Assembly (NCBI GenBank): GCA_013368325.1
Contig: JAACJK010000219.1
Span: 744,001 to 808,000 of the forward strand
Length of the DNA: 64,000 bases
Origin: Ephemerocybe angulata
Lineage: Eukaryota; Basidiomycota; Agaricomycetes; Agaricales; Psathyrellaceae
Reading direction: 5' to 3'
Both the position numbers and the translations under genes were made by a program. Below the pieces are notes generated by a model. It saw only the letters and a program-made list of their open reading frames with translations. It was not told the origin of the DNA and searched no databases. This document shows positions 21,701 to 33,951 of the stretch, piece after piece. Every line of letters starts with the position of its first letter. Position 1 is the stretch's first letter.

Positions 21701-24040
21701 TTGGCTGCACCCGGGAGTGTTTAGATTACCGCTCAATATGTCCATCAGGCGGCTGTTCAATGGTTTCACCAGCGCGCGTGCACGCTGAGCATGAGACGTC
21801 GTCACTGTGATTCGTGAAGACATTCAACCCCGGCGTAGCTACTTAGATTCACTATTAACGTACGCCTAAACTATGTATGTAGTAGCCTTGAAATTCAGTT
21901 TATAATATGCATGACTGGCTTAGGAATTCACGCATAGAGAAAGAGCAGGAAACACAACGATCATACAGCGGGGGCGTTCACTTGATTTAATTCGACAGAT
22001 CCCTCCAGGCTCCAGCTCGCCTTCTGCAGTCCCCACCAGGAATAGTCTACTTGTGAATACACACTCCTCAGGGCAGTGTGCTACGCAAAGAATGACATAC
22101 TCTACGATACTCCATTTAGTCCCCAGCCCTCAACACCGTACGTCCAATGATGTCCGGACCGAATTGGCCAACCGCCGCCTCACACCTTAGCACACCCGTT
22201 CATACTTCAAACCCAAATCGCGGCGGCTCACAGATTTGGATGTCACCCTGTGCGTACGTATCTGGATATCTACCTCGCTTCCGCACGCCTAGTCCAGCCC
22301 GATATACGTCACTGTCGGCACTCGACTTTGGATATCCGGAATTGGTCTTTGCGGGCAGTGGATATAACTCAAGTTTCCAAATACGTTTGAGAAGCTCTGT
22401 ATTTCAAATCGCATTCTAAAAGTACAGTTAGCACTATAAGTGCGTGAGAAAACATGACCGGCCTTGGGAAACGCGAAAATCTCGTAAAATGAACACAAGA
22501 TCTCCAAGATCGCGCGTAAGCGCTTAATCCTTGTTGGGCGCTTAACTTCAAAAACGCGCACCAGACCGCGATTTTCTACCGGACCAGCCCCAAATCTCAT
22601 ACTACCTCTTCAGGGGTACTCATGTACCGGCTTCACGCATCCACACCCTCGATACCACACCCCAGAACAGGATACTTCGAGCATTGCATCTGTGCATCCC
22701 TGCACCTCATTCTCGCCATTTCCGACGCTTTCCGGCGAACTCACACTTCGTATCTTCGCACCCACAGTCGTGGGTACCGAACTGTAGATGACATGCGCTA
22801 GTGGAACCGAGAATGGAACCTGCGCGAAGATGTGGTGAGTTCGGGAGGGAATTGCAAGAAGAGTGCGAATGAATGTATTTACGGCGCGTATGCAACCGTT
22901 CTGCGTTGTTTCGTGAATCGGTGTGCTTGGAGTGTCTGGGTATGTCTTGGCATACCGTGATAGAGTACTCTGATCCACGAATTTTGGGAGGAGGACGGGG
23001 TGGTGAGTTGGGCCTTTCTCCTGTTGCGCGCGCTTCGTCGATTGGGATTTACGCGTAGATACATCGACACTTGTACATATACATATCATCTTCTTTTGGA
23101 TTGCTATACATCCACCCATCGAGGTACCCCCTATACTCTATGAGTAGTTGGTACCCTACCGGTCCATCTTCTCGATGCCTAGAAGTCCAAGCATCGGAAT
23201 TCATTACCTCCATCCTCCCAGTTCCCATCCACTCTCCTTCGCATCTTCACACCCGTACGACAAACGGGACACTCATTCGGCTCCGGTTGGCCTTGGCGTT
23301 CTCAGGAGTAATCTTTGACAGATGCTGGCGTTCTAGTGCGGTTGCGTAGGCGTTGGATTGAGGAGTGGTATGGGATAATGCCCGTCACACGAGATGAGCA
23401 CAAAAAAGCAGTCTATTCATAGTCGGCGAATACGTATTTTACATTTTCGTATCGTAAGGAAAAGAGGCGGAGATCGTGGTCGATCCGCCTGGTTCTGGAT
23501 TCGGATAGAGAGAGGAAGGATATAAGGTGGGACGCACCGAGAGTCTAGTATCCAACATCTCCTTCCCTCCTTCCCTTCCTATTCTACTCAGTTTCCATTT
23601 CTCCCCTCTTCTCCAACCCCTTTCGCTACGCACCGCGTACTCATTGCCTTCTCCGCTTCCTCGTCGTCATCGTCGTCGTCGTTCACAGCGAGCTCGCCGG
23701 TCCCGACTCCCAGGTAAGTTCCTCCGCTCGTCGCACACCGCCCATCCGCTGATCTTCGCCTCCAAGCCCTGCCACACCCAAATCCACGTATCTTCCCATC
23801 GTCGTCGTCGTCGCCGTCGTCGTGCTCACACAAAGTTCTCCCCCACCGTAAGTTCTCCCTCACCGTCGCACACCGCCTGCTCACTGATCTCGACATCACC
23901 CGCAGGTCTCGCTTGCTCGGCTGCCTTCCATACATAACCCGGCGCACCCAAATTCGCTTCCTTCCCTAAATTTCCCCCGCTCTTCCACTCGTCGTCGCCC
24001 CCCGCTGTTCGTTGCCTGCCCTTCGCCGTTGAAGGCGTGC
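18795..24040. other. Spacer A, 5' part: spliced-exon-like repeats, no recognised gene
   Basis: No known protein domain appears. Intron-like segments (GTRNGT donors, CTRAC-like branch points, YAG acceptors) occur throughout 19.0-21.4 kb. Between 20,210 and 21,380 a short motif recurs at least five times (GGAAGAATTTCTGTTGCGAC and variants, encoding AGRISVATSS-like peptides), often ending at a CAG/GTGNG junction. The 21.5-23.1 kb part has a 169-codon minus-strand frame (23119-22610) of unknown merit. A TATA box (TATAAG, 23521) precedes the intron-dense unit described separately. Confidence 0.5.
23521..23526 (+). promoter_or_regulatory. TATA-like box of the intron-dense unit (copy A)
   Basis: GATATAAGG, followed about 40 bp downstream by a pyrimidine-rich leader. 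The first ATG in the predicted spliced transcript is at 24041. The identical site in copy B is at 32563. Confidence 0.35.
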
Positions 24041-24909
24041 ATGTATTCGTCGTCGTCGTTGTCGTCAGATCTCCAGCGCAAGTGAGTACGATGCTCTTCG
24101 TGGTGGTCGGCGTGTGCTAACAATGTCGACAGGGCTACGATGCCAGCACATCCAGGGCCCGCTGCTCGAGCTCGTTAGGGGGTATGTGCGTCGTCGCCGT
24201 CGTCATCGAGGGCTTGCTAACGTCGCTCTGGGGTAGGGTGTGCGGAGAGCAACAAGGATTCTGTTGCCAAAGGTCAGTATTTCGTTCGGCTTTCGAAGAT
24301 TTACTGGCTGACCGTTGTATTTACAGCGTCGGGGACGACCCCGTTGTTTTTTCCACCTCCACATCACCACCCTCTTCCCTTCGCCTTCGTCGTCGTTTTG
24401 CGAGCACCCTCCACGGTCGCCACAGCCCCCTTCTGCCGCTTCCGCATCAAGGTCGTGCTGACGAGTTGTCGGCTGGCGGGTATGCCCTCGATATCGTCGT
24501 CGTCGTGGAGTGAGCAGGGTTTAGCTGGGGTGAGCGCGAGGTGAGGGTGCTAGTCAGCTGGGTCGGAGTCGCATGCTAACAGGACCACCAGGTCTTCGTA
24601 GGGCGGAGCGTGAGCCGTCGTTATCGATGTCTGGGCCTGGGATAACGTCGGTCGTGTGGCAGTTGCGCGATCGTCATCTCTGTAAACAAAGGTCAGTCTG
24701 GTTTTTCCCGTGCGATGTCAGGCCTCTGGGGTGTTAGCAGGTCAGTCATAGTTCCGTAGAACTTTGCTCACTTTATTGACCTTTCAAGCCAAATTCAGCT
24801 TGGACTCGTGCGCGGCACCACTACCCCCTCTATCGCTGTTGTCAGCCGGGTCATCGCGCGCTGTATTAGCCTCGGCAGGTCTGTTTTCGTCGAGGTCGTT
24901 GCAAGATGA
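24041..24909 (+). CDS. Intron-dense ORF of unknown function, copy A
   Basis: Six short coding exons (24041-24081, 24156-24181, 24237-24272, 24327-24540, 24602-24691, 24789-24909) read in one frame for 175 residues from MYSSSSLSSDLQRK to a TGA at 24907. Upstream 5' exons (to 23713, 23767-23847, 23906-24040) are also open in this frame. Introns are 54-97 bp with GTGAGT, GTATGT, GTCAGT or GTGAGG donors, and some show GCTAAC branch points. Two acceptors (24155 and 24601) were chosen over alternatives because they keep the frame open, so the model is tentative. The product is Ser/Pro/Val-rich with His and CGT-derived homopolymer tracts and no recognised domain. More intron-like segments continue to about 26.15 kb. 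It could be a spliced non-coding RNA. Confidence 0.3.
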
Positions 24910-26544
24910 GCTTCCCATCGGTAAGTGCGATTTCGTTGTCGTCGTTGTCACCGTGTCCTCACCGGCGTGCTTTCGTCGTAGGTGTCTTGCTCCATTCGGC
25001 CGTCGCGCTCTAAGCCAACGATACAGCATATGAGTGAGTGAACTCGCGCGAGAGCCTGGATAAGTCCTCACCTTTGCTCGTCGCAGCTCAATGCAGACGC
25101 CCCATCGTCGATGCTCGTCGCGTCCGTGCCCCCCACTTTCGACCGCGGTGTCGTAATCCGTCGTCATTCGCGTCGTCGGTGTCGCGGTGCACGGATATTT
25201 GCTCTGCTCGTCGTAGAGTGGTGCTGCTTGTATTGCGGACCTGTCTTGTTGCGCATGTGAGTGGATAATCGTGACAAGATAGGTCTCGTACTGACCTGTG
25301 TGTAGAAAGAGTCCGTAGCTGAGGATCCGAGGTGGATAACTCGGCTCGGTTGGGGTCAAGCTCGCGAGGCTGAGCCTCGCAGGGCTGTCTCTCGCTTGCT
25401 GCGGCCATAGAGTGGTTCTCGAGTGCACATTTGGACGTCTACCGGAATGTAAGTGGTATTTCTTCGAGATTTATAGCTATACTGACCTGGTTCAGGCTGC
25501 GCACCGCCAGTCCCGATGTCGGTGCCCCGTCGCCGCAGGTGTTTGCTCCCCTGCGTGAGTCTGTTTTCGTTGTCGCTGACGTCGACATGTCCTCACGGTC
25601 GTTCCAGGCGGATCCTCGACTCGGATGTTGCGCTGTGAGCTAGAAATACACCCGGTAAGTCGTTCCCCTTGTGCGAAAGGTCGATGAGCTCACCATTTCC
25701 TCTTGAAGCTCGCCACCACCCACCGCTCGCACGTCTCCCGACGCTCGTCGCGTCCGAGGGCTTCGTTTTCGACCTCGAGTGCGTCCAGGGCTTCATTATC
25801 GACCACGAGGTCGTGATCTTCGATCTCGGGGTAGGTCACCGTTGTGCGGACGCCCGGGAATCGCGTGTTGGGCGGCTAGTGGAACGGTAAGTAACTCAGC
25901 CAAACGTGGGATATATGTACCTACTTACCTTGCCTCACAGCCCCCGGATCCCCAGAGCCTATTTTCGCCCACCCCTGCGCGATTCGAGACGTGTGGTTTG
26001 ACTTGCCGTCGTCGCCGTGCGGCGAGTGTGCTGAACTGGAGAGAGTGCGGTCAGTCACTAGTTTGATAATCGGCTTTCGCGTACTGACCACTTGGATGTT
26101 TCTAGCGCTTAGAAGGCACTCTGGCGTCGTGCTCGGAGTGTCGAGCTCATCGGTGCGAGCACGAATACCACCAGCATTAAGCGCGAGAGAGTGGGCGGGA
26201 TCGCGGGTCTGGCGCGATCCTGGGAACGAAATTCGGGCGTTGGAAGGGAAAGGGCGGCGTCCAGATTGGGGGAAAGACGGGGTCGCGCTCGGCGATGGAT
26301 GGTGGGCCGAGGTGCGATTTGGCGCAGGACGAGGGTGACGGCAGGAGGAGAGAGGCGCGCGTGGTAAACACGTACACACATGCAAGCGATTGATGCAGCG
26401 TCTTTTGCTCCTTTCCTCTTCCGGTGTTCAGCGTCAATGGATCCCTTTTTGTCGTCCTTCGCACTTCTATTTAGGCTTTCTCCCAGACCGCCATTCTCTT
26501 TTTGAAGTTCACTCGCCTCTTATCCCAGCACACCACGAGCAACA
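24910..26544. other. Spacer A, 3' part: further short exon-like segments and PARG-2 promoter
   Basis: At least seven more intron-like segments occur (for example starting 24920, 25031, 25260, 25449, 25555, 25656, 25888), each 50-65 bp with consensus ends. An open stretch at 25076-25259 continues the exon-like pattern. A tRNA-Gly remnant lies near 26379-26400 before PARG-2. Confidence 0.4.
26379..26400 (+). pseudogene. tRNA-Gly remnant upstream of PARG-2
   Basis: The segment CATGCAAGCGAT followed by TGATGCAG matches the intron and the extreme 3' end of the tRNA-Gly upstream of PARG-1, with the T-arm deleted. The leader that follows (TTTTGCTCCTTTCCTCTTCC) is shared with PARG-1. It shows that the PARG paralogues were copied with their upstream tRNA. 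An identical remnant precedes PARG-3 (35421-35442). Confidence 0.5.
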
Positions 26545-27836
26545 ATGTCCGATAGCGATCAAACCTCTGGGAATGTCGACCAGCCGGAGCTGGTCCATGC
26601 AACTCCTGAGCCTACTCTTCCTTCCCCATCTCAAGATCAGTTCCCTGCAGTTCCTGAGCCGGTTCTTCCTCCTCCATCTCAAGATCAAGTACCTACAATT
26701 CTTGAGCCTTCTCTTCCTTCCCCGGTTCAAGATCAGGTCCTTGCAGCTGCTCCTTCCCCATCTCCCAACCCTGCGGAAATCACAGCTGATGCTGCGCCTG
26801 CCCCACGCCGATATGGCCGTCGCGAAATCGCAGAAACGACCCTCGAAGCAATAGACGATGGTTCCTTCCAACTGGGAGACCAAACCAGCTCCTTCCAGCC
26901 TGCCCTGGACGCGTTGCTCGACGGCACGACCTTCTACCCTCCAGAATGCGAACTTGCGGGATGGGCGAACGTGCCAAACGACTTGAATAAAACTCCAAAC
27001 GGTGGCCAGCCCCAGATCGCTATCGAGCAGTGCTCGACGTTGGAAGGTTGCCACCTGATGCATCAGGAGCTTGCTGGGTTGGAAGGGGACGTCGATAGGA
27101 GGATTGGGGTGTTAAACTTTGCTTCGGCGAAGAAGCCAGGAGGGGGTTTCCTGAGTGGGGCTCAAGCACAGGTGCGTTACCCCTAACTATACTACCTTTG
27201 ACACTAAACCGTTCACAGGAAGAAACCATTGCAAGGTCATCGACACTCTACGCGAGTCTTATGATCGATGCAGGAAGGGAGTTCTACACCCTGCACCACC
27301 GGATCGTCAAGGATGGATACTACACGCACTCTATGATCTATTCTCCCGGGGTACAGATCTTCAGGCATGATTCGGGCGACTGGCACGCGCCCATCGACGT
27401 CGACGTCCTCACGAGCCCCGCGGTAAACGCAGGCGACGTCCGGAGAAAGAATCGCGGGGGTGGACCGCAAGTCGAGCGCGCTATCGAGATCATAATGAAG
27501 GAGCGGATGGGTCGCCTGCTGTACCTCTTTGAAGTGAGAGGTGTGAAGAACCTCATCCTGGGTAGCTTCGGAACGGGGGTCTTCCAGAATAGCGTGGAGC
27601 TCGTGGCGAGGCTCTGGATGGAGCTTTTGGTCGACGAGGGGTCGAGGTTCAAGCGCTCGTTTGACCGCGTCCTTTTCGCGATCATTGACACGCCTACGGT
27701 CACCAAGTTCCGCCGAGTCTTCAGTGGGGAGCAACCGAGCGCCGAGGCAGAGACCGAGAAGAAGATTGAAGGGGATGCCGCAATGCAGGTTGACGAAGTC
27801 AAAGCTACGACTGACAATGTCGACTCCAAATTGTAA
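26545..27836 (+). CDS. Microbial-type PARG family protein PARG-2 (hybrid copy)
   Basis: Two exons (26545-27171, 27219-27836) give 414 residues. The domain order and the PARG signature (GGGFLSGAQAQ, intron, EE) match PARG-1. The 5' part up to 27655 matches PARG-3, including the shorter Pro-rich tract (PEPTLPSPSQDQ, PSLPSPVQDQVLAAA). From 27692 to the end it matches PARG-1 rather than PARG-3, including the tail TTDNVDSKL and the absence of the ADQVQ insert. It is therefore a hybrid gene formed at the repeat junction. All catalytic motifs remain, so the product should be as active as its parents. Confidence 0.85.
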
Positions 27837-30800
27837 CGCTCCTTGTACGTGTCCACCCCTTGTGCTTATCCCGCACGGACTACTGACGCTTTGACGACAG
27901 AGTTAAAATACCGTGTCTCCCGAGCCGGATCCCAATACAGAGCGAGTCCATCGATTCTCATTCACCTTTGTAGCGCTTCTTGCTGTTCAGTGCCGCTGCG
28001 CAATTAATATCCGTATTGCATCTCGACATGAGGCCGGCTTCCTCTTCACAGATTTCTCTTATCGGTGACTATCAGTCCACATCTTTACCGCGTCTGACCT
28101 AACATGCTTCGATAGACTCGCGCGGCGCTTATGCTCTCTTCAGGTACTTTTCCTTGGTTTTTTAGCCTGTGGCTGTGCTCATGGAACGAACTTTCAGCAA
28201 AATCTCATAGGTCCATTTTCCCACACCCTCTTTCATCGTGGCCCCGGCGCGCAGAGGGACATACGTCCCCCTGCACACCGGAGCCGAAAGAGGGCTATCT
28301 ACTGACTACGACATGTACGCTACGGGTGGGCGGGGACGACCATAGCAGCAAAGACGAGCATGGGAAGGACGGCGGCAGAACAGCAAGGACGAGCATAACA
28401 ATGAACAGCATAACGGGGAGATGGGGTGACAGGGAGCACACCAGAGCCTTTATACCTTGTGCTTATCTCTTGTTCGCCTCCTCTTCGCAACCGGGTGGGT
28501 TCTAACTTCGGTGAGTATTCGCCTCCTCTCACATATGTTACGGCAACTGGTCTTGTCTCGCTTGGCAAGTTCCTACCTTCCCCTCCTCCTCCTTTCTGCC
28601 CCTCTTCACTTTCATATCCCCCCAATGCCACTGGGGAGATATGGCAGTCAAGAGGGCAAGAATGGAGTAGAGGACCTCCTAACCTTTTCTTTGGTATTCC
28701 TGCAGGGCCTCAATTTCGCTTCCCCCTTCGCTTCCGTTGACGTGATGATATTGCCGGTACGCCTGTACTCCGTTCTCCGCCTCTCGCTCATCGAAACAGC
28801 ACTCATATTCTTACCTAGGTTCTCGACTCAATGATACCCAAAGGATGACAAGAGTGCTCGTCTGCCCATTTACATTCCAGTAGAATAGATAATGAAATGA
28901 CCTTTCCTCCTCCTGCGGCAGAAGTGCCTTGCTCGGTTTATCCGTAATTCGATCACACCCCTCTCGTGCTTCGGTGTTTCAGCCTCACGGAGCCCAGCTT
29001 CGCAGTCCCCGTTCTGGATTCCCTTGGCAGACAGTCTATTCGGCGACACGTCCAAGAGACGTGGACGAGACGTGGACTTGTGAGTCCATTGAGTCGTGTC
29101 CATGCGGTTGTCACACATTCTTCCACAGCCGCCAACTTGTGGTGGAAGAACTGCAGTCTCTCTTCAATACGTTTTTTGAGTACGTCTCTGCGGCGGCCAG
29201 CCACTCATACGCTCTCCATCCCCACACAACTCTGTTTCGCGCACTCCATTCCTCTCGCCGGATTCATTTCTGTTGCCATCTCGCGGTTCGCGGACCCAGA
29301 AGACCCATGGTGAGCAATGCTTTATCCTTCCCGCATTGCTGACAGACTCGACGCCTCATTAGACATCCTTGCAGTGGTCTGCGAACATATTCCAGCACGA
29401 CACCGCTCGCCGGAACTCGTTCTGTCGTTACTTCGCCATCTTCCAGCACGATACCGCTCGCCGGAACTCATTCTGTCATTACTTCGCCATCTCCGATCGC
29501 ACTACGGGCAAGGCGCATTTCTCAGTTGCTGGAGCACCTCCGATTCACCTTCAGAAACCCCGTTTTTTGCTCGAGGAGTCACAGCCAGGAGCCCGGCAGC
29601 CACCTCGCTCGCCGGAAGAATTTCCATTGCGTTTTCGTCTTCCTGGATGCGCTTCCTCGGCTTGGGCACTCGGCACTCGCTAACGTTTTAGGTGTTCTGG
29701 CATACCTAACTTACCTCAAATCCTTAAGACTGATTTCCCTCGTTCCAGAATGCACAAGGCCTGAAGCCACGCCCCACCTTGCTCGCGGGAAGAATTTCTG
29801 TTGTGGCTTCGTCAGGTGCGATTCCTCGGTTTAGCCTGAGTGATGTGACGGGCTCGATATTAACTTCCCCTCGTATCAGAATGCACCGAGCCAACTTGCT
29901 CGCCGGAAGAATTTCTGTTGCGACTTCGTCATCCTGGATGTATTGGCAGGTGCGGTTCCTTGGCTCTTTTTTTGTGATCCACTCGCTCACCTGTACACCT
30001 CCCACCACACCAGACACCCACCCGTTCATTAGCTAGTTCTCAGATAATGTGTGTGTTCACCTCCTCGACTCGTACCACTGCCTCATCATCTTGCAGCCTT
30101 CGCCCCGATCGCGGGAAGCATTTCTGTTGCGATTTCGTCATTCCACATGGCCTGGCAGGTGAGATATTCTTTTCGGTTCGTCCTTAGCCTGTCACTCACC
30201 TCCTTGTTCAGATTTAAGCTTTTAAGAGGTCGGGCATGCTACCCTCGGTACGTCATTCTCCTTTCTTCGAACACGACGCAAGCGCCCTGACGCCGTCACG
30301 TAGATCCCCAGATTTCCACCTGAGAAACTCGGTTTTCGCACCGCCGGACCCCGGTATGTTACGCTGTTATCCTGTATTTTCCTCAGGCTGTCTCTCACCG
30401 GAATCATTTGTATACAGACTTACCCAAACGCATGCGCCCAATCCCTCGGACCATCGAATCAGACGCGCCCCTGCCGCCGACTCGGCTCGAGCATTGCAGG
30501 CTCGCATCCGACGTCGTTTTATTTTGGTGCTCGCGAGCTCGGAACCCGGAGTGGGAACCGGATACATAGATAGACTGAGACTGATGTGAGGACATGATCA
30601 GCAGGCACACCATGAGATCTGAGAGCGTGCCGGCGGCCGAATAGCACGCGAGCCCAAATGGGCGCTTATATTGCCAAGTGCCCGCTGTTGCGCTCCGAGG
30701 CAAATGCCAGACGTAGGCTTGGCCGTGGATAGCGTAAAGGCCTTGGCTGCACCCGGGAGTGTTTAGATTACCGCTCAATATGTCCATCAGGCGGCTGTTC

Positions 30801-33082
30801 AATGGTTTCACCAGCGCGCGTGCACGCTGAGCATGAGACGTCGTCACTGTGATTCGTGAAGACATTCAACCCCGGCGTAGCTACTTAGATTCACTATTAA
30901 CGTACGCCTAAACTATGTATGTAGTAGCCTTGAAATTCAGTTTATAATATGCATGACTGGCTTAGGAATTCACGCATAGAGAAAGAGCAGGAAACACAAC
31001 GATCATACAGCGGGGGCGTTCACTTGATTTAATTCGACAGATCCCTCCAGGCTCCAGCTCGCCTTCTGCAGTCCCCACCAGGAATAGTCTACTTGTGAAT
31101 ACACACTCCTCAGGGCAGTGTGCTACGCAAAGAATGACATACTCTACGATACTCCATTTAGTCCCCAGCCCTCAACACCGTACGTCCAATGATGTCCGGA
31201 CCGAATTGGCCAACCGCCGCCTCACACCTTAGCACACCCGTTCATACTTCAAACCCAAATCGCGGCGGCTCACAGATTTGGATGTCACCCTGTGCGTACG
31301 TATCTGGATATCTACCTCGCTTCCGCACGCCTAGTCCAGCCCGATATACGTCACTGTCGGCACTCGACTTTGGATATCCGGAATTGGTCTTTGCGGGCAG
31401 TGGATATAACTCAAGTTTCCAAATACGTTTGAGAAGCTCTGTATTTCAAATCGCATTCTAAAAGTACAGTTAGCACTATAAGTGCGTGAGAAAACATGAC
31501 CGGCCTTGGGAAACGCGAAAATCTCGTAAAATGAACACAAGATCTCCAAGATCGCGCGTAAGCGCTTAATCCTTGTTGGGCGCTTAACTTCAAAAACGCG
31601 CACCAGACCGCGATTTTCTACCGGACCAGCCCCAAATCTCATACTACCTCTTCAGGGGTACTCATGTACCGGCTTCACGCATCCACACCCTCGATACCAC
31701 ACCCCAGAACAGGATACTTCGAGCATTGCATCTGTGCATCCCTGCACCTCATTCTCGCCATTTCCGACGCTTTCCGGCGAACTCACACTTCGTATCTTCG
31801 CACCCACAGTCGTGGGTACCGAACTGTAGATGACATGCGCTAGTGGAACCGAGAATGGAACCTGCGCGAAGATGTGGTGAGTTCGGGAGGGAATTGCAAG
31901 AAGAGTGCGAATGAATGTATTTACGGCGCGTATGCAACCGTTCTGCGTTGTTTCGTGAATCGGTGTGCTTGGAGTGTCTGGGTATGTCTTGGCATACCGT
32001 GATAGAGTACTCTGATCCACGAATTTTGGGAGGAGGACGGGGTGGTGAGTTGGGCCTTTCTCCTGTTGCGCGCGCTTCGTCGATTGGGATTTACGCGTAG
32101 ATACATCGACACTTGTACATATACATATCATCTTCTTTTGGATTGCTATACATCCACCCATCGAGGTACCCCCTATACTCTATGAGTAGTTGGTACCCTA
32201 CCGGTCCATCTTCTCGATGCCTAGAAGTCCAAGCATCGGAATTCATTACCTCCATCCTCCCAGTTCCCATCCACTCTCCTTCGCATCTTCACACCCGTAC
32301 GACAAACGGGACACTCATTCGGCTCCGGTTGGCCTTGGCGTTCTCAGGAGTAATCTTTGACAGATGCTGGCGTTCTAGTGCGGTTGCGTAGGCGTTGGAT
32401 TGAGGAGTGGTATGGGATAATGCCCGTCACACGAGATGAGCACAAAAAAGCAGTCTATTCATAGTCGGCGAATACGTATTTTACATTTTCGTATCGTAAG
32501 GAAAAGAGGCGGAGATCGTGGTCGATCCGCCTGGTTCTGGATTCGGATAGAGAGAGGAAGGATATAAGGTGGGACGCACCGAGAGTCTAGTATCCAACAT
32601 CTCCTTCCCTCCTTCCCTTCCTATTCTACTCAGTTTCCATTTCTCCCCTCTTCTCCAACCCCTTTCGCTACGCACCGCGTACTCATTGCCTTCTCCGCTT
32701 CCTCGTCGTCATCGTCGTCGTCGTTCACAGCGAGCTCGCCGGTCCCGACTCCCAGGTAAGTTCCTCCGCTCGTCGCACACCGCCCATCCGCTGATCTTCG
32801 CCTCCAAGCCCTGCCACACCCAAATCCACGTATCTTCCCATCGTCGTCGTCGTCGCCGTCGTCGTGCTCACACAAAGTTCTCCCCCACCGTAAGTTCTCC
32901 CTCACCGTCGCACACCGCCTGCTCACTGATCTCGACATCACCCGCAGGTCTCGCTTGCTCGGCTGCCTTCCATACATAACCCGGCGCACCCAAATTCGCT
33001 TCCTTCCCTAAATTTCCCCCGCTCTTCCACTCGTCGTCGCCCCCCGCTGTTCGTTGCCTGCCCTTCGCCGTTGAAGGCGTGC
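27837..33082. other. Spacer B, 5' part
   Basis: Appears identical to 18795-24040: intron-like segments, the AGRISVATSS-encoding mini-exon repeats (29,252-30,422) and the TATA-like box (32563). No recognised gene. Confidence 0.5.
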
Positions 33083-33951
33083 ATGTATTCGTCGTCGTCG
33101 TTGTCGTCAGATCTCCAGCGCAAGTGAGTACGATGCTCTTCGTGGTGGTCGGCGTGTGCTAACAATGTCGACAGGGCTACGATGCCAGCACATCCAGGGC
33201 CCGCTGCTCGAGCTCGTTAGGGGGTATGTGCGTCGTCGCCGTCGTCATCGAGGGCTTGCTAACGTCGCTCTGGGGTAGGGTGTGCGGAGAGCAACAAGGA
33301 TTCTGTTGCCAAAGGTCAGTATTTCGTTCGGCTTTCGAAGATTTACTGGCTGACCGTTGTATTTACAGCGTCGGGGACGACCCCGTTGTTTTTTCCACCT
33401 CCACATCACCACCCTCTTCCCTTCGCCTTCGTCGTCGTTTTGCGAGCACCCTCCACGGTCGCCACAGCCCCCTTCTGCCGCTTCCGCATCAAGGTCGTGC
33501 TGACGAGTTGTCGGCTGGCGGGTATGCCCTCGATATCGTCGTCGTCGTGGAGTGAGCAGGGTTTAGCTGGGGTGAGCGCGAGGTGAGGGTGCTAGTCAGC
33601 TGGGTCGGAGTCGCATGCTAACAGGACCACCAGGTCTTCGTAGGGCGGAGCGTGAGCCGTCGTTATCGATGTCTGGGCCTGGGATAACGTCGGTCGTGTG
33701 GCAGTTGCGCGATCGTCATCTCTGTAAACAAAGGTCAGTCTGGTTTTTCCCGTGCGATGTCAGGCCTCTGGGGTGTTAGCAGGTCAGTCATAGTTCCGTA
33801 GAACTTTGCTCACTTTATTGACCTTTCAAGCCAAATTCAGCTTGGACTCGTGCGCGGCACCACTACCCCCTCTATCGCTGTTGTCAGCCGGGTCATCGCG
33901 CGCTGTATTAGCCTCGGCAGGTCTGTTTTCGTCGAGGTCGTTGCAAGATGA
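33083..33951 (+). CDS. Intron-dense ORF of unknown function, copy B
   Basis: Identical in sequence and exon pattern to 24041-24909, shifted by 9,042 bp (exons 33083-33123, 33198-33223, 33279-33314, 33369-33582, 33644-33733, 33831-33951). The same caveats apply. Because the copies are identical, their agreement adds no evolutionary support for coding. Confidence 0.3.

Larger units (their letters stand above)
18614..27655 (+). repeat. 9,042-bp tandem repeat, copy A
   Basis: Every segment compared matches copy B (27656-36697) at a constant offset of 9,042 bp, with no difference found. It runs from the 3' end of PARG-1, through about 7.75 kb of spacer, into the 5' and middle part of PARG-2. Identity breaks on the left at 18613 (A versus G at 27655) and on the right at 27692 (G versus C at 36734), leaving a 36-bp interval for the crossover. 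Confidence 0.9.

Noticed and set aside
22610..23119. 169-codon minus-strand frame in the spacer (also 31652-32161)
   Set aside because: No known motif, and its conservation between copies is uninformative because the whole unit is identical. Kept only as a remark.
23588..23947. Asp-rich minus-strand frame over CGT-type triplet runs
   Set aside because: Triplet repeats are open in several frames; the intron signals are on the plus strand.
19000..26500. CRISPR-like or satellite array in the spacer repeats
   Set aside because: Repeats are irregular, diverged and bounded by splice-like signals; CRISPR arrays do not occur in fungal chromosomes.
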